The notes: a model not told the origin generated them from the letters alone. A stretch of DNA of 64,000 nt from Ananas comosus (GCF_001540865.1 NC_033628.1:3613781-3677780); one strand, 5' to 3'. Numbered from the stretch's first letter, positions 11,756 to 23,660 are shown. Numbers and translations are program-made.

Positions 11756-12828
11756 AAGAGTAATTTTAAATAGAGGATGATTTATTTATGTAATTATCTT
11801 ATAGATATATTTTTTTCTACATTAGATGTAAATTTATCACCTTATATGTATTTGATAAAATCTGATAAATACAGTTCTCAATTGCATAGAAGCGAACAAA
11901 TTATTCATAAATGAAACACTTTTTACTCAACCAGATAAGATTTATATAATTATAACTACTATATTTTTCTAATCATATTTATTTTTAACTATACTGTATT
12001 TATAATTATATATAAGCTAATGATCCCTTATAATTTTCATCCTTACTAAGAAATGCAAATAGATCTGCACTGATGGAGCTCCAGATTTTATAGCTCCAAA
12101 TGGGTGGTAAGTGGGAATCAAAAATAAGAAAAGAAACTCCGCTCCAAATCCTCTCAGATTCACCGAGAAAATAGAATATGAGGCTAGATGCGTCTTCCTT
12201 TCGTTAATCTGCTTCGATTAGACAAATTAACCTACTGGCACCTCGACCTGCCCTCGAAAAGAATGATAAGTGTGGTAAAATTAACCTGGTATGAATCTGA
12301 CCATATCTGGCAAGAAAATTTTGTGAGAGGTGGCAACCCTTTCCGTCCGTGAATCAAGTTGTTTATATTATGATGCAGTATAAATTGATAATTTAAATAT
12401 CGGGTCGAACTGAGCAGTTCGACTAATCTAACTGTTACCTAGTCTATAAAATGGTTCAGTTCAACCCTTAAACTCGAAAAGTTTAAAAAATCACTTTAAA
12501 GCATTCAAATCGGCAATTCAACAAAAAAAAAACTATATAATAATTACATCACATTATTTATTCCCTGCTAATTATGTATATATATATTTTAAAAATATAA
12601 TAAAAATATTTTTAATAATTATAATGTGACGAATGAATCCTAATAAATTTTTTTAAATAGTTGGAGACACCAAATCATGAGAGTAAAGTGTTGCATTCTA
12701 GATTTTTTTTCCTGCTCGGCTGTGTGCATTCAACCCTACTTTTCCGCGTAGACGCGCCGCGCCGCGCCGTCTTTGAGCGTTGACCCCAAAAATATAAATG
12801 AATAAATAAATAAATAAATAAAAAGGCA
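11756..12828. other. Intergenic sequence upstream of the PHT1 gene 1 promoter
   Basis: AT-rich to about 12690, then a short GC-rich stretch (CGCGCCGCGCCGCGCC at about 12750). Contains an AAATA/TAAA repeat at 12795-12822. No gene recognised. Confidence 0.35.
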
Positions 12829-12836
12829 GCATATTC
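12829..12836 (+). promoter_or_regulatory. P1BS-type PHR1 binding motif upstream of PHT1 gene 1
   Basis: GCATATTC matches the palindromic P1BS consensus GNATATNC bound by PHR-type MYB factors under phosphate starvation. It lies about 45 bp upstream of a TATA-like stretch (12873-12880) and 1.4 kb upstream of the ATG. That distance becomes small if the 5' UTR intron proposed here is real. An isolated match can arise by chance; its position next to the apparent core promoter is what supports it. Confidence 0.5.
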
Positions 12837-12872
12837 CGTTTAGATGCCGTTAATCCTCCGCTAGCCTCGTGC

Positions 12873-12898
12873 ATTAAATACCCCCTCGTTCCCCCTCC

Positions 12899-12941
<43 letters not shown>
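12873..12941 (+). promoter_or_regulatory. Putative core promoter of PHT1 gene 1: TATA-like box plus (CT)n initiator region
   Basis: ATTAAATA at 12873-12880 is followed about 25 bp later by an uninterrupted CT dinucleotide run (12902-12941). This is a common arrangement around plant transcription starts. Just downstream (about 12951-12972) are two telo-box-like AGGGTTT motifs, typical of the first bases of plant 5' UTRs. The transcription start is inferred, not seen. Confidence 0.4.
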
Positions 12942-12945
<4 letters not shown>

Positions 12946-14216
12946 ACGAGTTAGGGTTTGGATTAGGGTTTGGATTTTATCCTCCGACGCATCGCGGTGA
13001 GGTAGGAAATTCATCTCCTCGATTTGATTTGGTTTGTTTTTTTTAAGATTTATAGGATTTAGAGTGTCGATCGAGTTTCTTCTTTTTGCGGGTTTTAATT
13101 TATGCGTGTTTTCAGTTTTTTTTTTTTTTGTTTTCTAAAAAAACTTGGTGATCATTGAGATCTACTATGGTTCTTCTTCTTTTTGGGCGTTTTTATATAT
13201 GCGTGGTTTCAGTTTTTTCTTTTTTCCTAAAAAAACTTGGTGATCATTGAGATCTACCATGGTTCTTAGTCTTCAGATTTTTCATTGTGAGATTTATCAT
13301 TATTTTTTTTTGCAGCTTTTTTTTTTTGCTTCAATAATTATGGTTGGTTAAGTTAAAAATTTTGCCCAATTAAATAGTTCTGTTAGCAATCTACTGTTGA
13401 TTATTTAAATTTTACCCCTAAAACGCAATTATTATCAATAAATTCAATAAAATTTTTTAATTTTACGAGGTAAAATTTTTTAATTTAAAATTTAAAAAAA
13501 TGACCGATTTCTCAGCGTATAAAAAAAAAATCTTTTCTCAGCGCTTTTGTGGGATATCTATATCTACATATATATATCGCTGATTTGAACTGCTCCAAAA
13601 ATCATGGATTTTTCCGATTTTTTCTTCTAATAATTTCTTTTTTTTTATTTTTTATTATCTTTTTTTTTTCTCTCTCAAGTGGTCCACTCATCTTTACTTT
13701 GCCGAAAATGCCCTCGAGGATTTTGTACGTAATTTATCACCACGAGGGTATTTTTGTCAATTCAGCACCAGCTTTTATTAGTCATAACCTACTACTACGA
13801 ATCTGAAAAGATACAATTTTAAAACAATTTTGTTTGGACTTGTGTTCATACGTGTTCCTACTTTTCTACGCAAGCTGGACTTTTTGGGATCGTATCCTCT
13901 GTTTGACCATTCTACCCTTTTTCTCTCTCTCCCAGATTCGACCACGTGTTACTTTTTATATATTTTTTTATATATTTTAGCCAATTACAAAGTTTAATTT
14001 CAAAAAATTATTTTTGAAGCCGGGATAGAAATCATTAATTTATTAGAAAATCTAAAATTGTAAATAAACAGCTTTTACTGTGGCATTAATAAGATTTAAT
14101 CAACCTTCAACCTAATAATAATAATAAATTTATTTATTGCCCCCTCTTGCCATCTCAGAGAAAGAAGCAGAAGAGGAGAAGAGAGAGGAGGAGGAGGAGC
14201 AGCAGCATCAGCAGCA
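12942..14216 (+). other. Putative 5' UTR of PHT1 gene 1 with a ~1.15-kb intron
   Basis: A short exon-like stretch ends at a good donor (GTGAGG at 12997 or GTAGGA at 13002). It is followed by very T-rich, intron-like sequence and a strong acceptor, TTGCCATCTCAG, ending at 14158. The remaining leader (14159-14216) is purine-rich, built of GAG/CAG triplets, and runs into the ATG. Introns in the 5' UTR are known in several plant PHT1 genes. The intron carries a tandem duplication of about 95 bp (13088-13181 and 13182-13270), both copies containing CTTGGTGATCATTGAGATCT. Splicing is inferred. Confidence 0.45.
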
Positions 14217-15842
14217 ATGGCGAAGGATCTCCAGGTTCTCAACGCGCTCGACCAAGCGAAGACGCAGCTGTACCACTTCACGGCGATCGTGATCGCGGGG
14301 ATGGGGTTCTTCACGGACGCCTACGACCTCTTCTGCATCTCGCTCGTGACGAAGCTCCTGGGGCGCATCTACTACTACGAGCCCAACTCCTCCACCCCCG
14401 GCAGCCTCCCCCCCAACGTGGCCGCCGCCGTCAACGGGGTCGCCTTCTGCGGCACGCTGTCCGGCCAGCTGTTCTTCGGGTGGCTCGGCGACAAGATGGG
14501 CCGGAAGAGCGTGTACGGCATGACGCTGATGCTGATGGTCATCTGCTCCGTCGCCTCGGGGCTGTCCTTCGGGCACACGCCCAAGGGCGTCGTCGCCACC
14601 CTCTGCTTCTTCCGCTTCTGGCTCGGCTTCGGCATCGGCGGCGACTACCCGCTGTCGGCCACCATCATGTCCGAGTACGCCAACAAGAAGACCCGCGGCG
14701 CCTTCATCGCCGCCGTCTTCGCCATGCAGGGCTTCGGCATCCTGGCCGGCGGGATCGTGACGCTCATCATCTCCGCCGCCTTCAAGGCCCGCTTCGACGC
14801 GCCCGCCTACCAGGACGACCCCGCGGGCTCCACCGTCTCGCAGGCCGACTACGTCTGGCGCATCATCCTGATGCTCGGCGCCGCCCCCGCCCTGCTCACC
14901 TACTACTGGCGGATGAAGATGCCCGAGACCGCCCGCTACACGGCGCTGGTGGCCAAGAACGCCAAGCAGGCGGCCTCCGACATGTCGAAGGTGCTGCAGG
15001 TGGACATCGTGGAGGAGCCCGAGAAGGTGGAGGAGCTGGTCCGGAGCAGGGAGTTCGGGCTCTTCTCGCGCGAGTTCGTGCGCCGCCACGGGCTCCACCT
15101 GCTGGGCACCACGACGACGTGGTTCCTGCTGGACATCGCCTTCTACAGCCAGAACCTCTTCCAGAAGGACATCTTCTCGGCGATCAACTGGATCCCCAAG
15201 GCGAAGACGATGAGCGCGCTCGAGGAGGTGTACAAGATCTCGCGCGCGCAGACGCTCATCGCGCTCTGCGGCACCGTCCCGGGCTACTGGGTCACCGTCC
15301 TCCTGATCGACCGCATCGGCCGCTTCACCATCCAGCTCCTCGGCTTCTTCATGATGACCGTCTTCATGCTCGGCCTCGCCGTGCCCTACCACCACTGGAC
15401 CACGCCCGGCCACCACGCCGGCTTCCTCGTCATGTACGCCTTCACCTTCTTCTTCGCCAACTTCGGCCCCAACAGCACCACCTTCATCGTGCCCGCCGAG
15501 ATCTTCCCCGCCAGGCTGCGCTCCACCTGCCACGGCATCTCCGCCGCTGCCGGCAAGGCCGGCGCCATCGTCGGCGCCTTCGGCTTCCTCTACGCCGCGC
15601 AGAACCAGGACAAGGCGCTCGCCGACCCGGGCTACCCCGCCGGAATTGGCGTCCGGAACTCCCTCTTCGTGCTCGCCGGGATCAGCTTCCTGGGCCTGCT
15701 CTTCACCTTCCTCGTGCCCGAGTCCAAGGGCAAGTCGCTCGAGGAGATGTCCGGCGAGAACGAGGACGATGACGACACCGCCTCCGCCGCCCACAACGCC
15801 CCCGCCCCCGCCAGCAGCTACACCAGAACCGTTCCCGTCTAG
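14217..15842 (+). CDS. PHT1: High-affinity inorganic phosphate transporter, PHT1 family (complete)
   Basis: An uninterrupted 541-codon ORF encodes a PHT1 phosphate:H+ symporter of the major facilitator superfamily, which takes up orthophosphate across the plasma membrane of root or mycorrhizal cells. The PHT1 signature [17 protein letters not shown] begins at residue 141. The N-terminus has [24 protein letters not shown], shown here only to identify the first membrane segment of the family. A [11 protein letters not shown] loop lies near residue 93. A charged central loop (about residues 235-290) separates the two six-helix halves. The tail holds SLEEMSGEN with Ser507 and Ser512, where family members are phosphorylated. 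Length fits the usual 520-540 residues. The ATG follows a GAG/CAG-rich leader and aligns with the start of the second copy at 53461. Third codon positions are nearly all G or C, unlike the AT-rich flanks. Which PHT1 paralogue it is cannot be decided here. Confidence 0.97.
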   Translation: MAKDLQVLNALDQAKTQLYHFTAIVIAGMGFFTDAYDLFCISLVTKLLGRIYYYEPNSSTPGSLPPNVAAAVNGVAFCGTLSGQLFFGWLGDKMGRKSVYGMTLMLMVICSVASGLSFGHTPKGVVATLCFFRFWLGFGIGGDYPLSATIMSEYANKKTRGAFIAAVFAMQGFGILAGGIVTLIISAAFKARFDAPAYQDDPAGSTVSQADYVWRIILMLGAAPALLTYYWRMKMPETARYTALVAKNAKQAASDMSKVLQVDIVEEPEKVEELVRSREFGLFSREFVRRHGLHLLGTTTTWFLLDIAFYSQNLFQKDIFSAINWIPKAKTMSALEEVYKISRAQTLIALCGTVPGYWVTVLLIDRIGRFTIQLLGFFMMTVFMLGLAVPYHHWTTPGHHAGFLVMYAFTFFFANFGPNSTTFIVPAEIFPARLRSTCHGISAAAGKAGAIVGAFGFLYAAQNQDKALADPGYPAGIGVRNSLFVLAGISFLGLLFTFLVPESKGKSLEEMSGENEDDDDTASAAHNAPAPASSYTRTVPV

Positions 15843-16758
15843 ATCCGATCCATGATGATCATCATGCATTAATACCATATTATAAATGATGATATCGCCT
15901 GTTGCATGCACAGAGCATCCAAAATGCAAAAGAAGAAACATTGCATTTTATCCTAAATGGCATTAGAGGATAAAATGTATGTCTTTTTTTTAAAGCAATA
16001 CATTTGGCATGCAAGAGACAAAAGACATTTTAGTGTTTTTTTTTTTTTTTTCGCTACTATATCCTTAGTTATTAGTAGTAGGTGGTGGTGTTCATGGGGA
16101 TCGAGGGTGAAGATGAAGAGTTGGGTTGAATTTATTACTAAAGCTTAGTCACAGCTATCTATGAAGGAAGGGTAAGGGAATAATGCCGCAGAGAGAAATC
16201 CACAACCAGTGTTGTGGATGGCATGGGATGGTTTATATTTTCAAGTGTATTCAATTTCCTTTTCCCTGCTTTGTGTGTAATTAGTTTTTGTCTCCTGTTT
16301 GGAAAAAAAATATAATTAATTGTCTCATTTGTGTACTTAGTGCCAAAGTTGGATGAAGTAAAGCTTTAAGTATGATTAAACAATGTTTTTCCGTACCTAA
16401 AGAGATGTTGCATGATTACGTGGGAAAAGAACTCTAGGATTTAAAAATCCAAGACGATGACCAACTATTTGTTTAAGTTGACTAGTCCACAGATTCTGTG
16501 GTAGGCTATGTTCCCTATCAATAAAGAAATATGACTTCGTGTAAACCAATTATTGTAGCTTTGTGGAATTTTAACTATTTAATTTGACGGTACAACAAAG
16601 CCACATGGCGTGCGGAGGGAAGCCGAATTCACGTGTTATGCGGCTGAACAGTTGGGGCTGGGGTAAAAAAAAAAAAAAAATTTGGCAGAAGAAAAAAAAT
16701 AAAGAAAAACAGCTATAAACCCCTCTACTCTCTCTCTCCCTCAACCCATCTCTATCTC
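15843..16758. other. 3' flank of PHT1 gene 1
   Basis: No coding signal. It probably contains the 3' UTR. An imperfect inverted repeat pairs about 15937-15954 with 15968-15982 (arms around GCATTTTATCCT / AGGATAAAATG). No convincing poly(A) signal was identified close to the stop; an AATAAA occurs only at about 16521. The last 80 bases are purine- then pyrimidine-rich and lead into the hAT-type element. Confidence 0.4.
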
Positions 16759-16881
16759 CCCCTATCTAGGGGTGTAATGTGTGCCGTGCTGAGCCGGCAC
16801 GACCCATATTTTTCGGGCCAAATCGGGCTAGAGTTCGGCACGGCCTGGCCCAAATTTAATTTCGGGCCGGGCCGTGCCGGG

Positions 16882-17754
16882 TGTAGTGTTTCTGAGCTTT
16901 GGATATGATTGACTTCAGTATTAGTGACTGGTCGACATATCTGGAGAGTGTCCGACTGAGTCGAAGTCATTTTTGCACGAAATGGATGCAGAAATAGACT
17001 CGACGCACTCAAATAAGCAAAACTAGAGTTTTGCCAGATTCGGGCGCCCAGAATAGATTTTGGGTTGCCCAGAACTTGAGTGCAGAATTGGACATACTGG
17101 AAACCAATTCGGATCCGTGTTTCGGGCGCCTGGATGTAGGTCCGAAAGTTCACCTCGTGAGTACCGTTTGCGTTGACACGTGGCTAGTGGTAGGTGAGGT
17201 CCGCCGGAGCCGGTTATGGGCGTAGTGCACAGCGGGCGGAGGAGCCGAGGGGGCGTTTTTTCTGCAGCCAGGAGGATTCGAACGCCCAGAAACAGGTTTT
17301 GGGCGCTCGAAACTAAAGATTTCTGCAGGGGTACCAGCTTTGCAGTATTTATTCCTGAGGCTTTTTGGACTGCATCTACACCCTATAAATAGGTAGAGTG
17401 CTCCTCCTTGCTGTTCTTTTACTCCCTTCTTCACTGAGAAGTCCACTTTAGCATTCCAACCCTTCTAAATCACTCAAATTGCATCGAAGGTCCACAAATT
17501 CAGCTTGAGGAGTGCTGATGCTGCAGTTTTCCAACGACGACCTTCGGTGTTTTGGCTCGTGTGCGACATAGGAAGGTCGGATTGCGGTGAAACTTGGTTT
17601 GCTGGATTCTAGACTTCCAGAGGAATCCACGGAATCTAATATTGCAAATTTTGGTGAAGGTTAGCTTGGTCGAACTCAAGTTCTTCTCTGCTGCTGTTGT
17701 TTTGGGCAGATTTTTCAAGCTTATTAGTTTTCTTTGATGCTATCTTTTGGAGGC
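16882..17754 (+). repeat. Truncated 5' LTR
   Basis: Matches 20722-21597 with mostly transition differences (about 22 in the first 310 aligned bases by eye). It holds a TATA box, TATAAATAG, at 17384, also present at 21224 in the right LTR. After GGAGGC it jumps directly into pol. Confidence 0.85.
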
Positions 17755-20675
17755 CGGGACTCGAGAATATTCCTATAGTCCGCGAGTTTCTAGATGTATT
17801 TCCCCCTGAGTTGACTAAAATGCCGTTGGAGAGGGAGATAGAGTTTGTGATTGATGTAATTCCTGGAACTGCACCAATCTCGAAGGTGCCTTACCGGATG
17901 GCACGGGCGGAGCTGAGAGAGCTAAAGGCGCAGCTTCAGGATTTGATGGATAAGGGGTATGTGAGACCCAGTGTGTCGTCTTGGGGAGCGCCGGTGCTGT
18001 TTGTGAAGACGAAGGATGGTTCGCCTAGGTTGTGCGTGGATTACCGGGAGCTGAATAAAGTGACCATCAAGAACAAGTATACTCTACCACGCATTGATGA
18101 TTTGTTTGATCAGCTGCAAGGATCTTGCATCTTCTCGAAGATTGACCTCCAATCAGGTTACCACCAGTTGAGGGTGAGGGCCGAGAATGTTCCCAAGACG
18201 GCTTTTCAGACTCGGTACGGGCATTATGAGTTTACGGTGATGCCTTTTGGATTGACGAGTGCCCCTGCCGCATTCATGGATTTGATGAACATAGTGTTTA
18301 AGCCGTTCTTGGATAGATTTGTGGTAGTCTTTATTTATGATATTCTGATATACTCCCGGAGCGATGCCGAGTATGAGGAGCACTTGAGGACTGTGCTACA
18401 GCTTCTGCGAGAGAAGAAGTTGTATGCCAAGTTAAAGAAGTGCGAGTTCTGGTTGCGGGAGGTTGCTTTCTTGGGCCACGTGATATCTGCGGTTGGAGTG
18501 GCAGTGGACCCGAAGAAGATTGATGCTATTCGGGATTGGCCGAGACCGACGACGGTGACAGAGGTGAGGAGTTTTCTTGGACTTGCTGGTTATTACCGTC
18601 AGTTTGTGGAAGGCTTTGTGAAGCTTTCCACACCACTCACTCTACTGACTCGTAAAGGAATTAAGTTCATCTGGAGTGAAGACTGTTAGAGGAGCTTCGA
18701 TGAGTTGAGACAGAGGTTGACATCGGCTCCTATTCTTGCCCTTCCAGTGATGGAGGAAAGATTTGTGATTTACAGTGATGCATCACACAGTGGTTTGGGC
18801 TGTGTCTTGATGTAGCATGGTAGGGTAATTGCTTATGCTTCACGGCAGTTAAAGGATTACGAGAAGAATTATCCTACGCATGACTTGGAGTTGGCCGCGG
18901 TAGTCTTTGCTTTGAAGTTGTGGCGGCATAACTTGTCTGGCGAGCACTGCGAGGTTTTCACCGATCACAAAAGTCTCAAGTATCTGATCACCCAGAGGGA
19001 GTTGAATCTGAGGCAACGCCGGTGGTTGGAGTTACGGAAGGATTATGATATTAGTATTCAGTATCATCCCGGTAAGGCGAATGTGGTGGCAGATGCGTTG
19101 AGCAGGAAGGCAGTGCAGAGCTTGAGCATGTTGATCACTTAGCAGAGGCCGTTACTCGAGAAACTGCAGTGGCTGAGGCTCGAGATAGTGTCCCTTGGAT
19201 CTACTGCGAGACTTTTGTCTATGGTCTTGCAGCCCACTCTGTTGGATAGGATCCGAGAAAAACAGAGTGGAGATCCACACTTGTTGAGGATTCGAGAGCG
19301 GTTCGAAAGGGGACAGACTGAGGGCTTTGTTGTGGACAGTTCGGAAGTACTGCGGTACAGGGACCGACAGTGTGTACCTATGGATTCAGAGATCTGAGAG
19401 GATATTTTGAGAGAGGCTCACTGTTCACTTTATACGGTTCACCCCGGTGGAACCAAGATGTATAAGGACTTAAAAGCCCAGTTTTTGTGGAATAGAATGA
19501 AGAGGGACATTGGCAGATTTGTGGCTCAGTGTTTGACTTGTCAACAGGTAATAGCCGAGCATCAGGTACCTGCTAGCAAGCTTTAGAGTCTGTCAGTGCC
19601 CGAGTGGAAGTGGAAGCAAATCACGATGGACTTTGTTGTCGGATTGCCTAGAGCTCAGGGTAGTTTCGATGCTATTTGGGTAATAGTGGACAGATTCACT
19701 AAGTTTGCTCACTTCCTACTAGTTCAAACCACCTTGTCCAGGGAGAGACTCGCTCAACTATATCTGGATGAGATAGTGAGATTGCATGGCGTGCCCACTA
19801 CGATAGTATCAGATCGAGACCCGAGATTCGTCTCGCACTTTTGGAGGAGTCCTTAGACGTCCTTGGGCACTCAGTTGCAGTTCAACAAAGCGTTTCGCCC
19901 ACAGACAGATGGTTAGTCAAAGCGGACCATTCAGACTCTTGAGGATATGCTGAGGGCATGTGTCCTGGACTTTGGAGGAGGGTGGTATCGACATTTGAGA
20001 CTGGCTGAGTTTGCGTACAACAACAGCTATCAAGCGAGTATCCAGATGGCTCCGTTTGAGGCGTTGTATAGACGCAGGTGTCGATCCCCTTTATTTTGGA
20101 GTGATGTGGGTGAGAGGAAAACACTTGGGCCTGAGATTCTGGTTGAGGCTGAGGAAAAGGTGAAAGTGGTGCGACGGCACATTTTAGCAGTTCAGAGTCG
20201 GCAGAGGAGCTATGCTAATACCCGGAGACGAGACTTGAAGTTCCAAGTGGGAGATCATGTGTTTCTTAAAGTCTCGCCTTCTAAAAGGATTCGCAGATTT
20301 GGAGTACGTGGAAAGCTCAGTCCATATTTTGTAGGCCCTTTTGAGGTATTGGAGCGAGTCGGGCCAGTTTCTTACAGGATTGCTCTACCTCCTAGACTAG
20401 CCGGTATTCACGATGTTTTCCACGTCTCGGCTTTGAGGAGATATGTGTTCGACTCCTCCGACGTGATTGACTTCACTCCGCTTGAGATTGGCGAGGACCT
20501 GAGTTACGAGGAGCGACCGGTGAGGATTCTGGCTCGTGAGTCGAGAGAATTGCGCAACCGGATCATACCTTTTGTAAAGGTGCAGTGAAGTAATCACAAG
20601 AAGCGGGAGGCGACTTGGGAGCCGGAGACGGTGATGAGAGAATCCTACCCCTACCTTTTTGAGGCTCAGGATTGA
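17755..20675 (+). pseudogene. Ty3/gypsy pol pseudogene (RT, RNase H, integrase, chromodomain-like tail)
   Basis: One reading frame runs the full 2.9 kb without frameshift but has eight in-frame stops (18687, 18813, 19140, 19395, 19584, 19854, 19914, 20586). [17 protein letters not shown], then FIYDILIYS in place of the usual double-Asp box, so the first catalytic Asp is Tyr (18336). RNase H: YSDASHSGLG and [10 protein letters not shown]. Integrase: HHCC finger near 19420-19545, [17 protein letters not shown]. The catalytic Glu position after the TDG box reads Lys (19920). The tail carries a GPF-type box (KLSPYFVGPFEVL) and a WEPE chromodomain remnant. Non-functional. Confidence 0.92.
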
Positions 20676-20721
20676 GATATGATTCAGTTTCGCGGATGAA
20701 ACTTTTTATAGTGGGGAAGGA

Positions 20722-23100
20722 TGTAGTGTTTCTGAGCTTTGGATAGGATTGGCTTCAGTGTTAGTGACTGGTCGACATATCTGCAGAGTGTCCGACTGAG
20801 TCGGAGTCGTTTCTGCGCGAAATGGATGCAGAAATGGACTCGGCACACTCAAATAAGCAAAACTAGAGTTTTGCTAGATTCAGGCGCCCAGAATAGGTTT
20901 TGGGTCGCCCAGAACTTGAGTGCAGAATTGGACAGAACTGGAAGCCAATTCGGATCCGTGTTTCGGGCGCCCGGATGTGGGTCCGAAAGTTCATCTCGTG
21001 AGTATCGTTTGCGTTGGCACGTGGCTAGTGGTAGGTGAGGTCTGCCGAAGCCGGTTATGGGCGCAGTGCACCGCGGGTGGAGGAACCGAGGGGGGCTTTT
21101 TGTCCAGCCAGGAGGATTCGGACGCCCAGAAACAGGTTTTGGGCGCTCGAAACTGGAGATTTCTACAAGGGTACTAGCTTTGCAGCATTTGTTCTTGAGG
21201 ATTTTTGGACGGCATCTACACCCTATAAATAGGTAGAGTGCGCCCCCTTGCTGCTCTTTTCCTCCCTTCTTCACAGAGAAGTCCACTTTAGCATTCCAAC
21301 CCTTCCAAATCACTCAAATTACATCGAAGGTCCACAAATTCAGCTTGAGGAGTGCTGACGCTGCAGTTTTTCAGCGACGACCTTCGGTATTTTGGCTCGT
21401 GTGTGACATAGGAAGGTCGGATTGTGGTGAAACTTGGTTTGTTGGATTCTAGACTTCAAAGGAATCCACAGAATCTAATATTACAGATTTTGGTGAAAGT
21501 TAGCTTGATCGAACTCAAGTTCTTCTCTACTCCTGTTGTTTTGGGCAGATTTTTCAAGTTTATGAGTTTTCTTTGATGCTATCTTTGGAGGCAGGGGAAT
21601 TTTGGACCCGAGATTAATACTCCATCATTATTTACTGGATTTGAAACTTGCCTTACCTGAATTGGCGATTATTAGGTTAGTTTTGACATTGGAGTTTAGA
21701 CAAATTAAGCTTAAATGCTGAAATTTGGTAAATTGATGGATTTTGATGGATTTTGAGTGTAGATCCTTCGAGTAGCTTTGTTGCTGGTTGTGGGTGATCT
21801 CGACTGAGACTTCCAGCAATTTGTGACCTTCTTGCTGCCATTGAATTGCTCTAGAGGTGGGTGTTTCATCGGTTTCGCCCCTAAGTGCATGTACTCGACA
21901 TGTATGATTTCAGTTCTTGTATATCATATTGTAGCACAAATTCATTGATTGTAGCATGTATGAAATCTGAATTGGGAGCATGACTAGTAATTAGATGAAT
22001 ATACATGTTGGACTTGGAACTTGACTTAGGAGAAAACCAGCGATTCGACCTGTCATATGATTCGACTACCTGATTTAGCTCTAGTAGCCGTGCTTTGATT
22101 GTATCACTGCTGTTTTAGCGCTGTGGATACCCGGGATAGTTTAGAATGCATTTACGCTCCTGCTGGGATGCCGAGCTTATTTTTACAGTAGAGTCTAGGC
22201 TGTTTCAGGTTGTCGGGTGCCGTCGGGGTGGACGGTGGACCCAGATTTCTATTTTTGGTCTCAGATTGTGCCGACGGTACATGGTTTGGTTTCTAGACCT
22301 GTTTTTACCCTAGCTACTTGACTTTGGCTTGTTAGAGCCTGATTGAGCTCGACAGAGATACGCTGCATACTCGGTTGGGTAGATCCCACAAGTGCCACTC
22401 CGGAGACGGGAGCTGTGCTTTTGCATTGGTGTCGTTCGTGCAAGTTGGACTTGCTTTCCACGGACTGGTTAGTGTGGAGGTAGCTGTATAGTCGCAACCG
22501 GACGGGACGGGTGTGTTCACAGTCCTAGGGACAGGTATGATTACAGTCCTTATTTGAGATTGGGTCTGAGTTGACACTCTTCTACAAATGGTTAGATTTA
22601 TTCTAGCTTTCTTTACTATTCTTGCTTATCCCTATAGACTTAGTGGGTGGACCGATGAGTTTGAGGGCGGTACCCACTGAGGACTACTTGGTTTTACAGT
22701 AGTTCTCACGCCTAGTTGTTACCACTATTTTTGCAGAGCCGTCACCTTCGATTGCTGCTGTTGCTGATCTTGATCGTGGCAAGGGCGTCACGAGTTAAAG
22801 CCCTTCCAGTCGAGTCGCAGAGCTAGAGGAGCACCAGCTACATGTAGTTGTAGTTTTTGGGTCTTTACATACAGTTGTTGTTTCTCGCCAGAGCGAGTAT
22901 TTGTATGCCTCGGATGACATGTATGTATTGAACCACCATTTATATATATGGTTTATTTTTCTAGCAGTTCTATACTACTGTTTGTAGTATTGTATGATTA
23001 CAGCTATTTCTACTTTTTCGCTTCGTATGCAAGGAAAATATCTATGTATACGGCTGGTCTGTTAGCAAGCCTGGGGAAACGAGTAATCCGGGGCGTGACA
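20722..23100 (+). repeat. 3' LTR, about 2.38 kb
   Basis: TG...CA ends, TATA box at 21224. Everything after about 21597 has no partner on the left because that side is deleted. Confidence 0.8.
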
Positions 23101-23499
23101 GAGGGCCCAATTTTTCTATTCCCTGGCCCGGCACGGCCCTTTGGCCCGGAAGGCACGTGCCGTGCCGTGCCGTGCCGGGCCGTGCTTCGGGCCGGCCAAC
23201 AAAGTATTTATTTTTTAAAATTTTTTTAAAAATTTAGTATGAAATTTAAAAATATAAACAATAAATATTTTTATTTAAATTAATATTTTGATTAAAATAT
23301 TAAAAAAATTATAAAAATAATTATACTAAAGTAAATATTTAATTTTTTTTAAAAATAAATAAATTTGTATTATTTTTTTTTTAAAAAGAAAAATGTTATA
23401 GACTTTTGGTCCAATGGACCAAAGACTAAGTTCTCCTCCTAAGGTTTGCTGAGGCAGACCTTGGGAGGACAGCTTCTTCCCAGGAGCTCAGACCCCATG

Positions 23500-23525
23500 G
23501 CCCAANAAGGCAATTGCCTTGGGCC
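23500..23525. other. Perfect palindrome interrupted by a single N
   Basis: CCATGGCCCAA, N (23506), then AAGGCAATTGCCTTGGGCC. If the N is an unresolved 2-base overlap, the sequence becomes a perfect hairpin inside the hAT-type element. Confidence 0.55.
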
Positions 23526-23660
23526 ATGGGGTGCGGACCAGGCTGGCACGGCCCAAACGGCCCACACGGGTGCTACAGTACCCGTGCCGTGCTGTGGCCC
23601 GGGCCCAGGCCGTGCCGTGCCGGACGGCCCATGTGCCGCCGGGCCCGTTTTACATCCCTA

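Larger units (their letters stand above)
16882..23100 (+). mobile_element. Decayed Ty3/gypsy chromovirus-type LTR retrotransposon
   Basis: The left LTR fragment starts TGTAGTGTTTCTGAGC at 16882. The right LTR (20722-23100, about 2.38 kb) starts with the same bases and ends CGTGACA. A polypurine tract, GTGGGGAAGGA, precedes the right LTR (20711-20721). Between them is a pol pseudogene in the order RT, RNase H, integrase, which defines Ty3/gypsy. Gag, protease, primer-binding site and most of the left LTR are gone. The flanking 5-mers (CCGGG, GAGGG) do not give a clean target duplication. Confidence 0.9.
16767..23660. mobile_element. hAT-type element (674 bp) split by an LTR retrotransposon
   Basis: Begins TAGGGGTGTAATG and ends TTTTACATCCCTA (inverted), flanked by perfect 8-bp duplicates CCCCTATC at 16759-16766 and 23661-23668. 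Removing the nested retrotransposon (16882-23100) leaves about 674 bp of own sequence. It is rich in interlocking GGCCCGG/GCACGGCC palindromes and carries no transposase. Its right part is related, inverted, to the element at 33328-34208. Confidence 0.85.

Noticed and set aside
12698..12943. 81-codon minus-strand frame with an Arg-Glu run
   Set aside because: Produced by the CT microsatellite and a TAAA repeat.
14208..15941. 577-codon open frame on the minus strand and a 541-codon frame on the plus strand (14147-15772) overlapping PHT1 gene 1
   Set aside because: Shadows created by extreme GC3 of the transporter; sequences are low-complexity Gly/Glu/Val or Arg/Pro/His and match no family.
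16877..23105. 5-bp target duplication for the gypsy element
   Set aside because: CCGGG and GAGGG share only three of five bases; not claimed.
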